From DASQZK01 sp963809925 (GTDB lineage Bacteria > Bacteroidota > Bacteroidia > Bacteroidales > GCA-2748055): a stretch of 64,000 bases of DNA. Positions 10,501 to 18,822 of the stretch are shown one piece after another. The notes beneath the pieces were generated by a model, which had not been told where the DNA came from, did no database searches, and was given only the letters and a program-made list of their open reading frames with translations. Numbering within the stretch: position 1 is the first letter of the stretch; each line of letters begins with the position of its first letter. Position numbers and translations under genes: made by a program. The stretch is from positions 124,001-188,000 of the forward strand of contig CAWELH010000002.1 in the NCBI GenBank assembly GCA_963809925.1, written 5' to 3'.

Positions 10501-10872
10501 CGGCTTAGATTCCCTGGCCCGCCGAAACCACTGGTGCTGGCTCGATGTATGATTGAGCACAAGTTCGGTAATGACCTTTAAATCCCGTTCATGTGCTTCC
10601 CGTATAAATTTTTTAAAATCAGCCAGTGTCCCATAGGAAGGATGAATACCTGTATAATCGGAAATATCATACCCTCCGTCCCTGAGTGGAGAGGGATAGA
10701 AAGGTAACAGCCAGAGTGCTGTAACGCCCAGAGATTTAAGATAGTCAAGTTTCCGAATCAGACCCTTGAAATCACCAATTCCGTCATCGTTGCTGTCAAA
10801 ATAAGCCTGCACATGAATCTGATAGATCACCGCATCTTTATACCACAAATTATTCGGTTTTTTTTTCGCCAC
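7525..10872 (-). CDS. treS: Trehalose synthase / maltokinase fusion (TreS-Mak)
   Basis: About 1115 residues. The N-terminal half is TreS (GH13_16), which interconverts trehalose and maltose: LWYKDAVIYQIHV near the start, GLRLDAVPYLFEKEG (D206) and LLAEANQWPED (E248). The C-terminal half, from about residue 560, is a maltokinase (Pep2/Mak) that phosphorylates maltose to maltose-1-phosphate. It shows RIHGDYHLGQ (catalytic D960) and IIIDFEGEP. TreS-Mak fusions are known in many bacteria and feed GlgE, which is the gene just upstream here. No ATG is available at the front. I chose GTG at 10872, 13 bases after the glgE stop and just before the conserved NNLWYKD; a TTG at 10902 overlapping glgE by 17 bases would add ten residues. 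Third gene of the operon. Confidence 0.95.
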   Translation of the reverse strand: MAKKKPNNLWYKDAVIYQIHVQAYFDSNDDGIGDFKGLIRKLDYLKSLGVTALWLLPFYPSPLRDGGYDISDYTGIHPSYGTLADFKKFIREAHERDLKVITELVLNHTSSQHQWFRRARESKPGSSYRNFYVWNNSPDKYNDARIIFQDFESSNWSWDPVAKAYFWHRFYSHQPDLNFENPAVHKAVYKILDFWFGMGIDGLRLDAVPYLFEKEGTNCENLPETHAFLKELRAYIDERWENRMLLAEANQWPEDSSAYFGDGDECHMAFNFPLMPRLYMSMKMEDCFPVIDIMEQMPAIPENCQWAIFLRNHDELTLEMVTDEERDYMYKSFTSDPRQRINLGIRRRLAPLLDNDSRKIEIMNMLLFSLPGTPIVYYGDEIGMGDNHYLGDRDGVRTPMQWSPNKNAGFSNSDPQRLFLPVIINYEYHYEGLNVENQERNQSSLLWWMRRVIAKRKQYKAFSRGTIRFLNTGNPKVLSFIREYENEKILVLMNLSRYSQIARIELRDYAGYVPVEVFSQNIFPAIETIDYYFPLQFKDYFWFELKQADEQKNMEVDGLKLRISLKTADWNRLSADTTSKIGDILLNYINKSRWFRGKARKIKGIEISDTLPVPDQEYTSHILMVDITYFQSKQETYIFPISVAIRDKAASIKSEFPHAVLTNVDFESSGGIIYDGVYNQVLQEKLLDMIVSGSKLKGKYGTISGRPGKLISRYVNKKELPVPSHVVGVDQSNTSILYDNRLFFKIYRSPEEGKNPEIEILRFLTEKTRFTNLPAFAGSLEYQKPGREVISLATLAGFVPNQGNAWEFSQSFITEFFNRLRSVKDHINALPDYMPALLSGYNETEQKEMDELTDHFYLEMIELLGKRTAEMHLAIASEKVDPEFVPEPFSLLYQRSMYQTFRTLLKRTFSDLKANKSRIPDGSAALLAEVLENENRILEKLKTILTSVKISSMKTRIHGDYHLGQVLFTGKDFIIIDFEGEPVRSLSARKLKYCPFRDVAGMLRSFHYAAYMGLQNQEYLYPGSEAMLGPWIEHWYKNVSWHFLKSYLETARKASFIPVKQAHIEVLIRLFVIEKAIYETDYEMNNRPDWVHIPLNGLAKIVEDLMNTEDEMESE

Positions 10873-10885
10873 AACTGGAGTGTTT

Positions 10886-12880
10886 TTACATGAAATAATC
10901 AAAATCCTTCTCTGTTCTTGCTTTTTTCCTTATCCTGAAAATATGAGCCGGCATAATGCCGGGATTGAGTTCGATATAATTAAATGAGCCATTCCACATG
11001 AAAAATGTTCCCCCAATCAGGTCGTGTACCTGGTAGGAGGCATTTTCATCCATGTCATAGAGATCGACTGGAAAGAAAACCCATCCAGACTGTGTATGTT
11101 GAGGATCGAGATTAACGGCAACGAGAATAATGTCAGAGAAATCCTCGGAATGCTTGCTGTAGCAGATGATCTGCTCATTGTTGATCTCATGGAATGTAAG
11201 CGTCGTATTGGATTGCAATGCAGGATTATCCTTTCTGATCCTGTTTATCTTTTTTATAATATTCTTAAGGCTTTTTTTATCACTAATATTCCAGTCTTTG
11301 ACCTCATATTTCTCCGAATCCAGGTATTCTTCCGAGCCGGCCTCAAAGGGAAGGTTTTCCATCAGTTCGAAAGCCGGTCCATAGATGCCGTAATTTGAAC
11401 TCAGCGTTGCGGCGAGAACAAAGCGTATAATAAAGCCCGGTTTTCCACTTACCTGAAGAAATTCCGGAAGAATGTCTGGTGTATTCGGCCAGAGATTTGG
11501 TCGGAAATATTCACTTACCTCAGAGTTTGTGACCTTTTCCATGTAGGTGGTAAGTTCCTCCTTGGTATTGCGCCAGGTAAAATATGTATAGGATTGTGTA
11601 AATCCTTGCTTGGCAAGCTGGTACATAACCTTTGGCCTGGTAAATGCTTCTGCAAGAAAGATTACATCGGTATATTCTTTCCTGATTTCACCGATCACCC
11701 ATCCCCAGAAATTTATTGACTTGGTATGGGGATTATCGACCCGGAATATCCTGACACCCTTTTCGATCCAAAAGAGAAAAATACTTTTCAGTTCATCCCA
11801 CATCGCCTGCCAGTCGTCCGATTCGAAATCGAGTGGAAAGATATCCTCATATTTCTTCGGAGGGTTCTCGGCATATTGGACTGACCCGTCAGGTCGTTTG
11901 CGGAACCATTCGGGATGTTCTTTCACATATGGATGATCGGGTGAGCACTGGAAGGCAATGTCGAGCGCTATCTCAATACCAAATTCATTTGCCTTCAGGA
12001 TCAGTTTTTGAAAATCATCAAAGTTGCCCAGTTTGGGGTGAAGAGATTTATGCCCGCCATCACTGCTGCCTATCGCCCAGGGTGAGCCAGGGTCACCCGG
12101 CGAAGAATTAACCTTATTGTTCGGCCCTTTCCTCTTGGTTTTGCCTATCGGATGAACCGGCGGAAGGTAGAGCACATCAAAGCCCATCCCCGCCACATAC
12201 GGCAGTCGGTCAATAAGATCGGAAAAAGATGCATATTCATGACTGCTGGCTTTCGCCGAGCGTGGAAACATCTCATACCATGCACTAAACCCGGCCTTTG
12301 GCCTGTCAACCGCCACCTGCAGTTCCTGTTCATACGTGGTGACAGATTTTCTGATGGGGTAATTCTGCATTACTGATAACAACTGACCGCTGAGAATCGC
12401 CTCTGTTTTTTCAACCTTTGAAAGCGCTTTTGATGTAAAAGCAGCTTTTACAGTCTGAAGAAATTCGAGGTCCTCTCTGACCAGAACCTGACCACTGTCA
12501 AGCACTTCACCGATTAGCCCGGCACCAGTGAGTAAATCGATCTCATAGTCTGTATCCGCTTCAATGCGCTTCTGTATGTCGCGATACCAGGATTTAAACC
12601 GTCCGATCCAGGCTCTGATCGTATAGAAATAATTTTCCTGTGAAAGCACAATGAAAAATCCTTCCCAAAGATCGTTGCCCAAATGTTCCAACGGTGCTGA
12701 CGACCAATCCTCCTCATCAGACCGTTTATATAAAAGTTCAGCACTGATCTCATCGTGGCCGTCACAAAAGATATCAGCCTTCACCGTTACTTTCTCACCC
12801 ACCACCCTTTTAACAGGGAATTTTCCATTGTCTACACATGGCCTGATATTTTCTACGATAACCCTTTGTTTGCCATTCAT
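10886..12880 (-). CDS. glgE: Alpha-1,4-glucan:maltose-1-phosphate maltosyltransferase
   Basis: 664 residues, GH13_3. GlgE transfers maltose from maltose-1-phosphate to the non-reducing end of an alpha-1,4-glucan. An N-terminal beta-sandwich domain (about residues 1-110) and a helical insert precede the barrel. Motifs: FDVLYLPPVHPIG, GIEIALDIAFQCSPDHPY, FRVDNPHTKS with nucleophile D382, and FLAEAFTRP with acid E411. The 29-residue gap between D382 and E411 equals that in the Streptomyces enzyme (D394/E423), which separates it from ordinary amylases. ATG start, five bases after the treZ stop, with treS-mak directly downstream, so donor synthesis and use are co-transcribed. The product would be linear glucan for GlgB. 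Confidence 0.96.
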   Translation of the reverse strand: MNGKQRVIVENIRPCVDNGKFPVKRVVGEKVTVKADIFCDGHDEISAELLYKRSDEEDWSSAPLEHLGNDLWEGFFIVLSQENYFYTIRAWIGRFKSWYRDIQKRIEADTDYEIDLLTGAGLIGEVLDSGQVLVREDLEFLQTVKAAFTSKALSKVEKTEAILSGQLLSVMQNYPIRKSVTTYEQELQVAVDRPKAGFSAWYEMFPRSAKASSHEYASFSDLIDRLPYVAGMGFDVLYLPPVHPIGKTKRKGPNNKVNSSPGDPGSPWAIGSSDGGHKSLHPKLGNFDDFQKLILKANEFGIEIALDIAFQCSPDHPYVKEHPEWFRKRPDGSVQYAENPPKKYEDIFPLDFESDDWQAMWDELKSIFLFWIEKGVRIFRVDNPHTKSINFWGWVIGEIRKEYTDVIFLAEAFTRPKVMYQLAKQGFTQSYTYFTWRNTKEELTTYMEKVTNSEVSEYFRPNLWPNTPDILPEFLQVSGKPGFIIRFVLAATLSSNYGIYGPAFELMENLPFEAGSEEYLDSEKYEVKDWNISDKKSLKNIIKKINRIRKDNPALQSNTTLTFHEINNEQIICYSKHSEDFSDIILVAVNLDPQHTQSGWVFFPVDLYDMDENASYQVHDLIGGTFFMWNGSFNYIELNPGIMPAHIFRIRKKARTEKDFDYFM

Positions 12881-12885
12881 AATAC

Positions 12886-14718
12886 TTAGTTTGAAAAAAT
12901 GATCAACGATTTTAAATTGAGTTCGATACTACTACCCTCTTTAACTGATTCCGGTGAGCGGCTTCCCCGCCCGGCCCATTCAAAGTCAGATGAATCCAGA
13001 ACTTTATGAAAATCACGACCTTCACCGGAAGGAAGGTTTATGACCTTGGGTTCAGCATTAAAATTATACAGGCACCAGAGCGCGTGATGATTCTGCCATC
13101 GGTTTACCATCAGAACGTTATCGTTGCAAAACGTAAGAAGCTGATCCTTATCGGGGAATGAAAGTACCGGATTCGATTTTCTGAGGTTGATCAGGTGCCT
13201 GTAATAACTGTAAAGTTTAGCATTCTGCGTCTCATTCATGGTTTCACGGTTTAACCTGGACCTGAGAAAGGTTTCTTCCGCCGCCGGATCCGGGATCGGT
13301 TCTTCACCATGGCCATAGAAACCTTCAAATTCTCTCTGCCTGCCTTCCCGTACCAGGCGATTAAGTTCCGGATCCGTGTGGCTGACGAAATACAGAAAAG
13401 GCCGGGTTTCCCCATATTCCTCTCCCATAAAAATGAGCGGGATATACGGACTGGTCAAAACAGTACCAGCCACTAATTTCAACGTCTCAAAGTCTACGAG
13501 AGTACTTAGCCGGTCACCGTTTTTCCTATTACCGACCTGATCATGATTCTGAGAGAATACCACAAACTGGGAAGCCTGGTTATTGCCCGTTCTACTCCCG
13601 AAGGTTCTGAGCCTGTATTTCGAATACTTCCCGTCGTAAACAAAGGCTGATGTGAAAACTTTTTGCAGGTCCGGAATTTCGCCAAAGTCGGCATAATACC
13701 CCTCGCGTTCACCGGTCACCAGAGCATGAAGAGCATGGTGAAAATCATCGTTCCATTGTGCCTGCAAACCGTATCCACCCATGCTTTCAGGTGTAATGTA
13801 GCGAACATTGTTCAGGTCTGATTCGGCGATGAGGTAATGAGGCTTGCCGGTAAGTCTGTTCAATACGGCAGTCTCCCTTGCCAGCTCCTGCATAATATGT
13901 TCCGAACTGAAATCATATATAGCATGTACGGCATCAAGACGAAGGGCATCGACGTGAAAATCCCGGAACCACATCTGTACGTTCTGCACCACGTAATTCC
14001 TCAAACCGTCGCTGTGACGGTCATCAAAATTGATAGCCTTGCCCCAGGGAGTTTTGTACTTTGCTGTGAAATAGGGACCGTAATGTTCCAGGTAGTTCCC
14101 TTCAGGTCCAAGATGATTGTAAACAACGTCGATGATAACAGCCATTCCAAGGTTGTGACATTGGTCGACAAGCTCCATCAGACCTGTGGCCCCCCCATAT
14201 GAGGCTTGCACGGCAAAGGGGTATACCCCATCATATCCCCAGTTCCGTTCGCCGGGGAATGACGCGACGGGCATAAGTTCGATGGCCGTAATGCCCAGTT
14301 CTTTAAGTTCTCTCAGTTTCTCGATAACACCATGAAAATTACCTTCTTCCGTGAAGGTACCGGTATGCAATTCATAGATGATGTAGTCGGAAAGTGGTAG
14401 GTTCATCCATCCCTGATCATGCCATTCAAAATCGTGGAATGAAATGACTTCCGACGGGCCGTGAACCCCATTGGGTTGGGATCTGGATGCCGGATCAGGT
14501 CGCGGACCTGCCTTGTCTGTAATAAACATATACCTGGTACCTGCATTTATATGGCTGACATTCAGGTTCCAGTATCCATATTCTTCTTTGTTAAGTTTCA
14601 GCCTTTGCGTCTCCGGTCCGGTGATTTCCAGGTATGCTACACCAGCCAAAGGAGCCCAAAGACTGAATTCACACTGACCTGATTTATAATTTGCACCGAC
14701 TGTTTTTCGAATACTCAT
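12886..14718 (-). CDS. treZ: Malto-oligosyltrehalose trehalohydrolase
   Basis: 610 residues, GH13_10. TreZ cuts trehalose from the maltooligosyltrehalose made by TreY. A CBM48-like N-terminal domain (EFSLWAPLAGVAYLEI) is followed by the typical NWGYDGVYPFAVQASYGG, VIIDVVYNHLGPEGNYL, ALRLDAVHAIYD (D262) and YLIAESDLNN (E299) segments. The ATG at 14718 is preferred; a TTG at 14730 would add only four residues. It is the first gene of the minus-strand operon, divergent from glgX across a 271-base gap. Its partner TreY lies at the far end of the operon, fused to MalQ. Confidence 0.95.
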   Translation of the reverse strand: MSIRKTVGANYKSGQCEFSLWAPLAGVAYLEITGPETQRLKLNKEEYGYWNLNVSHINAGTRYMFITDKAGPRPDPASRSQPNGVHGPSEVISFHDFEWHDQGWMNLPLSDYIIYELHTGTFTEEGNFHGVIEKLRELKELGITAIELMPVASFPGERNWGYDGVYPFAVQASYGGATGLMELVDQCHNLGMAVIIDVVYNHLGPEGNYLEHYGPYFTAKYKTPWGKAINFDDRHSDGLRNYVVQNVQMWFRDFHVDALRLDAVHAIYDFSSEHIMQELARETAVLNRLTGKPHYLIAESDLNNVRYITPESMGGYGLQAQWNDDFHHALHALVTGEREGYYADFGEIPDLQKVFTSAFVYDGKYSKYRLRTFGSRTGNNQASQFVVFSQNHDQVGNRKNGDRLSTLVDFETLKLVAGTVLTSPYIPLIFMGEEYGETRPFLYFVSHTDPELNRLVREGRQREFEGFYGHGEEPIPDPAAEETFLRSRLNRETMNETQNAKLYSYYRHLINLRKSNPVLSFPDKDQLLTFCNDNVLMVNRWQNHHALWCLYNFNAEPKVINLPSGEGRDFHKVLDSSDFEWAGRGSRSPESVKEGSSIELNLKSLIIFSN

Positions 14719-14989
14719 AATGTAAGACAAATTCTACACGTAATTTGACGGCAGGCAGGAACAGGTTTCTATGAACCTTAATTCAGCCTCCCGCTGTCAA
14801 AGATCCCACAAAACGGAATCTCCCTTGTCAGCTATCTCGAAAAAACTTTTATCCGATGATCTTGTTAAACTTGCTGGAAACCCGTTGAATGATATATAAA
14901 GTAAACATGCATGTGCACGAATCGTTCAAAACACGTCATAAATCTTGTACCTTAGATCCCTCCTCCCTTTTTTGATATTTTCAATATCT
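14719..14989. promoter_or_regulatory. Divergent promoter region between treZ operon and glgX
   Basis: This 271-base gap separates two oppositely transcribed alpha-glucan units and must hold both promoters. On the plus strand TACCTTAG at 14948-14955 fits the Bacteroidota -7 element TAnnTTTG with one mismatch, 34 bases before the glgX ATG. No matching upstream TTTG was found. The palindromic ACATGCATGT near 14905 could be a regulator site. No motif was confirmed for treZ. Confidence 0.4.
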
Positions 14990-17182
14990 ATGAAGGCAGG
15001 AATTGACCAACAAACATTATTCTCTTCAGTAATGTCACTTATGGAAAAATATGCAGGGCCGGTATTGCCAGGGAAACCTTATCCCTTGGGTGCAAATTAT
15101 GACGGTAAAGGTGTTAATTTCGCCATTTTCAGCGAAAACGCCATGGGCGTTAAACTTTGTCTGTTTCGCAGCACTTCCGATAAAAAGGAGTATACTCAAA
15201 TACAGCTTACGGAGACTACCGACTACGTATGGCATGTCTACCTGCCCGGTATCGGGCCGGGCCAGGCATATGGTTACAGGGTATTCGGACCCTATCGTCC
15301 TGTGGAAGGAAAAAGGTTTAATTCACAGAAGCTCCTACTTGATCCATATGCAAAAGCCATATGCGGACCTACAAATATCAGTTCCGATATGTTTGGCTAT
15401 GTAATGGATCCTATGGCAAAAAAACCGGATGTAAAAAAGAATCCCATCGATAGTGCCGGAGTGATGAATAAATGTATCGTCGCTGACACCTCCTTCGACT
15501 GGGAAGGTGTTGAACAGCCTGATACCCTGATGCACAATTCAATCATTTATGAACTCCATGTCAAAGGATTTACAGCTTTACATCCTGACATTCCAGAGCA
15601 TGAGAGAGGTACATATAAGGGGCTTTCATCACCGCCAGTGATGGAATACCTGAAAAAGCTCGGAGTTACTGCCGTCGAATTAATGCCGGTTCACCATTTC
15701 GTCCATAGTAAATTTCTTCTTGACAACGGTCTTGTGAATTACTGGGGCTATAATTCCATCGGATATTTTGCACCTCACGCAGAATACAGTGTCTCCGGCC
15801 AGTGTGGTGGACAGGTCAGGGAATTTAAGGAAATGGTAAAGGCTTTTCACCGTGAGGGTATAGAAGTCATCCTTGATGTGGTATACAACCATACCGGAGA
15901 GGGTGATCAGTTTGGACCGACCCTGTGTTTCAGAGGCATTGACAATCAGAACTATTATCGCCTCGACCCAAAAACTGCGAGAAATTATGTGGACTATACC
16001 GGCACCGGAAACACCCTTAACCTTCTCAGTTCAAGGACACTTCAACTTGTGATGGACAGCCTCCGGTACTGGGCCCTTGAAATGAAGGTAGATGGCTTCC
16101 GTTTTGACCTGGCTTCGACTCTTGCCCGGGGACTTTATGATGTTGGTAGACTCTCGACCTTTCTCGATACCATACACCAGGATCCCGTGATCTCCCAGCT
16201 CAAACTCATTGCCGAGCCCTGGGACCTTGGCGAGGGTGGTTACCAGGTTGGAAATTTTCCGGTATTGTGGGCAGAATGGAATGGAAAATATCGCGACAGC
16301 GTCAGAAAGTTCTGGCGGGGCGATGAAAGTCAGGTCAAGGAACTGGCGTACAGACTGAGCGGAAGCAGCGACCTTTATAAAGATAACGGGAAGCTGCCTT
16401 CAGCCAGTATCAATTTTGTGACCTGCCACGACGGATTTACACTTCATGACCTTGTTAGCTATAATGAAAAACACAACAAGGACAACAATGAGGACAATAA
16501 TGATGGAGAAAACCATAACATAAGCTGGAATACCGGTGCCGAAGGACAAACCAACGATGAGAAGATCCTCAGGCTTCGCGAACAAAGGAAGAGAAGTTTC
16601 CTGGCTACACTTATGTTTAGTCAGGGTGTTCCGATGCTGAGTCATGGCGATGAATATGGCCGTACACAAAACGGGAATAATAATGCATATTGTCAGGACA
16701 ATGAAATTACCTGGTTCAACTGGAATTGGGACAAGCGGCAGAAAGCTCTTTTCGATTTTACCCGAAAAGTCATCGAGATCCGTAAATCACAACCTGTAAC
16801 CCACAAACGACGCTATTTTAAAGGCAGGGAAATCTTTGGCAAGGATGTCAGGGACATCAGGTGGCTGAGTACCGATGGCAACGATATGACCGAGAGTGAA
16901 CTGAACACCAACTTTATCCGCTGTCTGGGCATGTTGCTGAATGGCGAGCTGATGACCGAAACGGACGAGACGGGGGAGGTGATCAAGGATGACATCCTGC
17001 TTCTTATCGTCAACAGCTACTGGGAGCCCATCTCCTTCACGCTCCCCCATCTTGATGTCACCAATGAATGGGAGGTTCTGATTGACACAAGCAAAACAGA
17101 ACAACCTGCTGAAGGAAATGACATACTCGATGTGTACGAAATTAAGGGAAGATCGCTGGTATTGTTGAAAAATATACCCTGA
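14990..17182 (+). CDS. glgX: Glycogen debranching enzyme GlgX
   Basis: About 730 residues, GH13_11, a direct debranching (isoamylase-type) enzyme that hydrolyses alpha-1,6 branches of glycogen. Motifs: PGKPYPLGANYDGKGVNFAIFSENA (CBM48), VILDVVYNHTGEGDQ, VDGFRFDLAST (D373), LIAEPWDLG (E409) and FVTCHDGFTLHDLVSYNEKHN. The first ATG is at 14990. Family alignments begin near MEKYAGPVLPGKPYPLG, so 15032 or 15041 are equally plausible starts. The gene is divergent from the treZ operon and completes the set: debranched chains are the substrate for TreY and MalQ. Confidence 0.95.
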   Translation: MKAGIDQQTLFSSVMSLMEKYAGPVLPGKPYPLGANYDGKGVNFAIFSENAMGVKLCLFRSTSDKKEYTQIQLTETTDYVWHVYLPGIGPGQAYGYRVFGPYRPVEGKRFNSQKLLLDPYAKAICGPTNISSDMFGYVMDPMAKKPDVKKNPIDSAGVMNKCIVADTSFDWEGVEQPDTLMHNSIIYELHVKGFTALHPDIPEHERGTYKGLSSPPVMEYLKKLGVTAVELMPVHHFVHSKFLLDNGLVNYWGYNSIGYFAPHAEYSVSGQCGGQVREFKEMVKAFHREGIEVILDVVYNHTGEGDQFGPTLCFRGIDNQNYYRLDPKTARNYVDYTGTGNTLNLLSSRTLQLVMDSLRYWALEMKVDGFRFDLASTLARGLYDVGRLSTFLDTIHQDPVISQLKLIAEPWDLGEGGYQVGNFPVLWAEWNGKYRDSVRKFWRGDESQVKELAYRLSGSSDLYKDNGKLPSASINFVTCHDGFTLHDLVSYNEKHNKDNNEDNNDGENHNISWNTGAEGQTNDEKILRLREQRKRSFLATLMFSQGVPMLSHGDEYGRTQNGNNNAYCQDNEITWFNWNWDKRQKALFDFTRKVIEIRKSQPVTHKRRYFKGREIFGKDVRDIRWLSTDGNDMTESELNTNFIRCLGMLLNGELMTETDETGEVIKDDILLLIVNSYWEPISFTLPHLDVTNEWEVLIDTSKTEQPAEGNDILDVYEIKGRSLVLLKNIP

Positions 17183-17538
17183 AACAGTCCATTTCAGGCC
17201 AGGTCTTAGCACAACTCATCCAGGTTTTCATTCGCTTCAGAAATCCTGGCACCGGTCTATAAAATGATGATCTACCAATGGGCGGGCCAAAGTATGGTAA
17301 AATCGAATAAACTCCGGATTAACAATTTTAAAAGGCAACTGTTATATATACAGCCCGATGATTCTTCTCCTTATTTTCTTACCTTTTACCGAAATGGCAA
17401 AACTTACTGTGCAGTATGATAAATCCGGGATCTGAAAAAATTCACCAATCTCTTTAATGATCCGGGCAGTATAGTGTTCTGACTGTACTCCCCGATTTTC
17501 TATTGATTCTTACGTTCATTAATCAAAACATTCACGTG
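17183..17538. other. 356-base intergenic region after glgX
   Basis: No recognised gene. A perfect 7-base inverted repeat (CCTGAAA, 7-base loop, TTTCAGG) at 17178-17198 straddles the glgX stop codon, and a second imperfect stem (CCAGG...CCTGG) lies at 17220-17249. Neither is followed by a T tract, so they are weak terminator candidates. A 51-codon open frame at 17264-17419 has no recognisable features. Confidence 0.35.
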
Positions 17539-18696
17539 ATGGAAATAATCAGAAAAGAACAATTTTTGGAGTTAGCCAGAAAAGAGGATGATAATCTGAT
17601 ATCAGTGTGTATTCCGACTCATTCTCATGGTCAGGAAGTGAATGAAAAACTGGATGTCCTTGCGCTGAAAAGCGCATTGAAATCCATTTCAACCCAACTG
17701 GCCCAAAAAGGAAAGAATAAGAACGATATTGAACGAATAACGCAGCCGGTAAGGGATCTAATTGAAGATGCCTCGTTTTGGAGGCATCAACGAAAGGGGC
17801 TGGCAATTTTTGCTTCCCATGATTTCTTTAAAAAATATACCCTCCCTCATGAACCGGAATACATGACTTATTCTGGTCAGAAATTCTATTTGAAGCCTCT
17901 GTTGTCTATGATCGATAAAGACGGCAAATTCTTTCTTCTCACTATAAGTAGATCCGGTGTAAGGCTTTACCATTGTTCGAAGATGGATATCGAAGAGATT
18001 GACATCAACGCTGCTGTTCCGGATTCGATCAGGGAAACACTGAAATTTGATGTACCTGAAAAAAGTATCCTGTCACACAGTGGAGACAAAAAGGAATCCC
18101 TGAATTTCCATGACGGTTTAATGAAAGAAAAGGAAAAAAGAAATATCCTGCGATTCTTCCGAAAGGTTGACAAGGGGATTCTCGAAATCTTGAGAGAAAG
18201 GCAGATCCCCATGGTACTTGCCGGACTTAGCCACCTTGTTTCAGTATACAGGGAAGCCAGCAAATACCCTGGAATTACAGAGGGATTTCTGGATATTGAA
18301 GTTGACAATATGCCCGTCGATAAATTGCACAGAAAAGCATGCAAAATTACAGATGAAGAATCGAACAAGCTTAGGAACAGAAGCTTAAAACGCTACCAGA
18401 AGCTCGCAGGAACCCGGAAAACTACTACAGATTCCGGAGAGATCGTTTCTTCGGCATATTTTAAGAATGTTGAATTGCTGTTCGTTAAAAAAGATTCTGA
18501 AATTTGGGGAACCTTCGATAAAGAACGTTACCTCATAGACACCGATCCCGAAAATGCGAAAAACCATGAAGAACTCGTGAATTTTGCAATCATCCATACA
18601 ATCCTTAACGGTGGGGATGTGCTCATGACAGAGGACGATGAATTTCCGGCAGGAAACTCAAAAATGGCAGCCATCCTGAGATCAGAACTGGTTTAA
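17539..18696 (+). CDS. baeRF-family (eRF1-like) protein of unknown function
   Basis: 385 residues from the ATG at 17539 (upstream TTG at 17503 rejected). The opening MEIIRKEQFLELA..EDDNLISVCIPTHSHGQEV, the helical segment with NDIERITQPVRDLIEDASFW and RKGLAIFASHDFFKKYTLP, and the C-terminal ILNGGDVLMTEDDE fit the bacterial and archaeal eRF1-like (baeRF) group, which resembles release factor eRF1/Pelota domains. The role of bacterial members is not established; a ribosome or stress function has been proposed from the fold. Cytoplasmic, no signal or membrane segment. It stands alone after glgX and is convergent with the aldehyde dehydrogenase. Confidence 0.65.
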   Translation: MEIIRKEQFLELARKEDDNLISVCIPTHSHGQEVNEKLDVLALKSALKSISTQLAQKGKNKNDIERITQPVRDLIEDASFWRHQRKGLAIFASHDFFKKYTLPHEPEYMTYSGQKFYLKPLLSMIDKDGKFFLLTISRSGVRLYHCSKMDIEEIDINAAVPDSIRETLKFDVPEKSILSHSGDKKESLNFHDGLMKEKEKRNILRFFRKVDKGILEILRERQIPMVLAGLSHLVSVYREASKYPGITEGFLDIEVDNMPVDKLHRKACKITDEESNKLRNRSLKRYQKLAGTRKTTTDSGEIVSSAYFKNVELLFVKKDSEIWGTFDKERYLIDTDPENAKNHEELVNFAIIHTILNGGDVLMTEDDEFPAGNSKMAAILRSELV

Positions 18697-18771
18697 TATT
18701 TTGAGCCGGTAATCCGTTCCGGTTTAGCTTACTATCAGTTAAGAATATATTACTTTTCCAACAGTTTGTCA

Positions 18772-18792
18772 CGGTTTTTATGAAAAATACCG
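18772..18792. terminator. Possible bidirectional terminator between convergent genes
   Basis: CGGTTTTT, a short loop and AAAAATACCG form a stem of about nine pairs with one bulge, between the convergent baeRF and aldehyde dehydrogenase genes. The stem is AT-rich and provides T-rich sequence on both strands, but no long T tract follows. Confidence 0.3.
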
Positions 18793-18822
18793 AAGGGAAG
18801 TTATATCCCGATGGAGTTCAAT

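Noticed and set aside
17264..17419. 51-codon ORF after glgX (begins MMIYQWAGQ, ends NGKTYCAV)
   Set aside because: No promoter or recognisable domain; composition is not clearly coding. Kept out of the feature list as probably chance.
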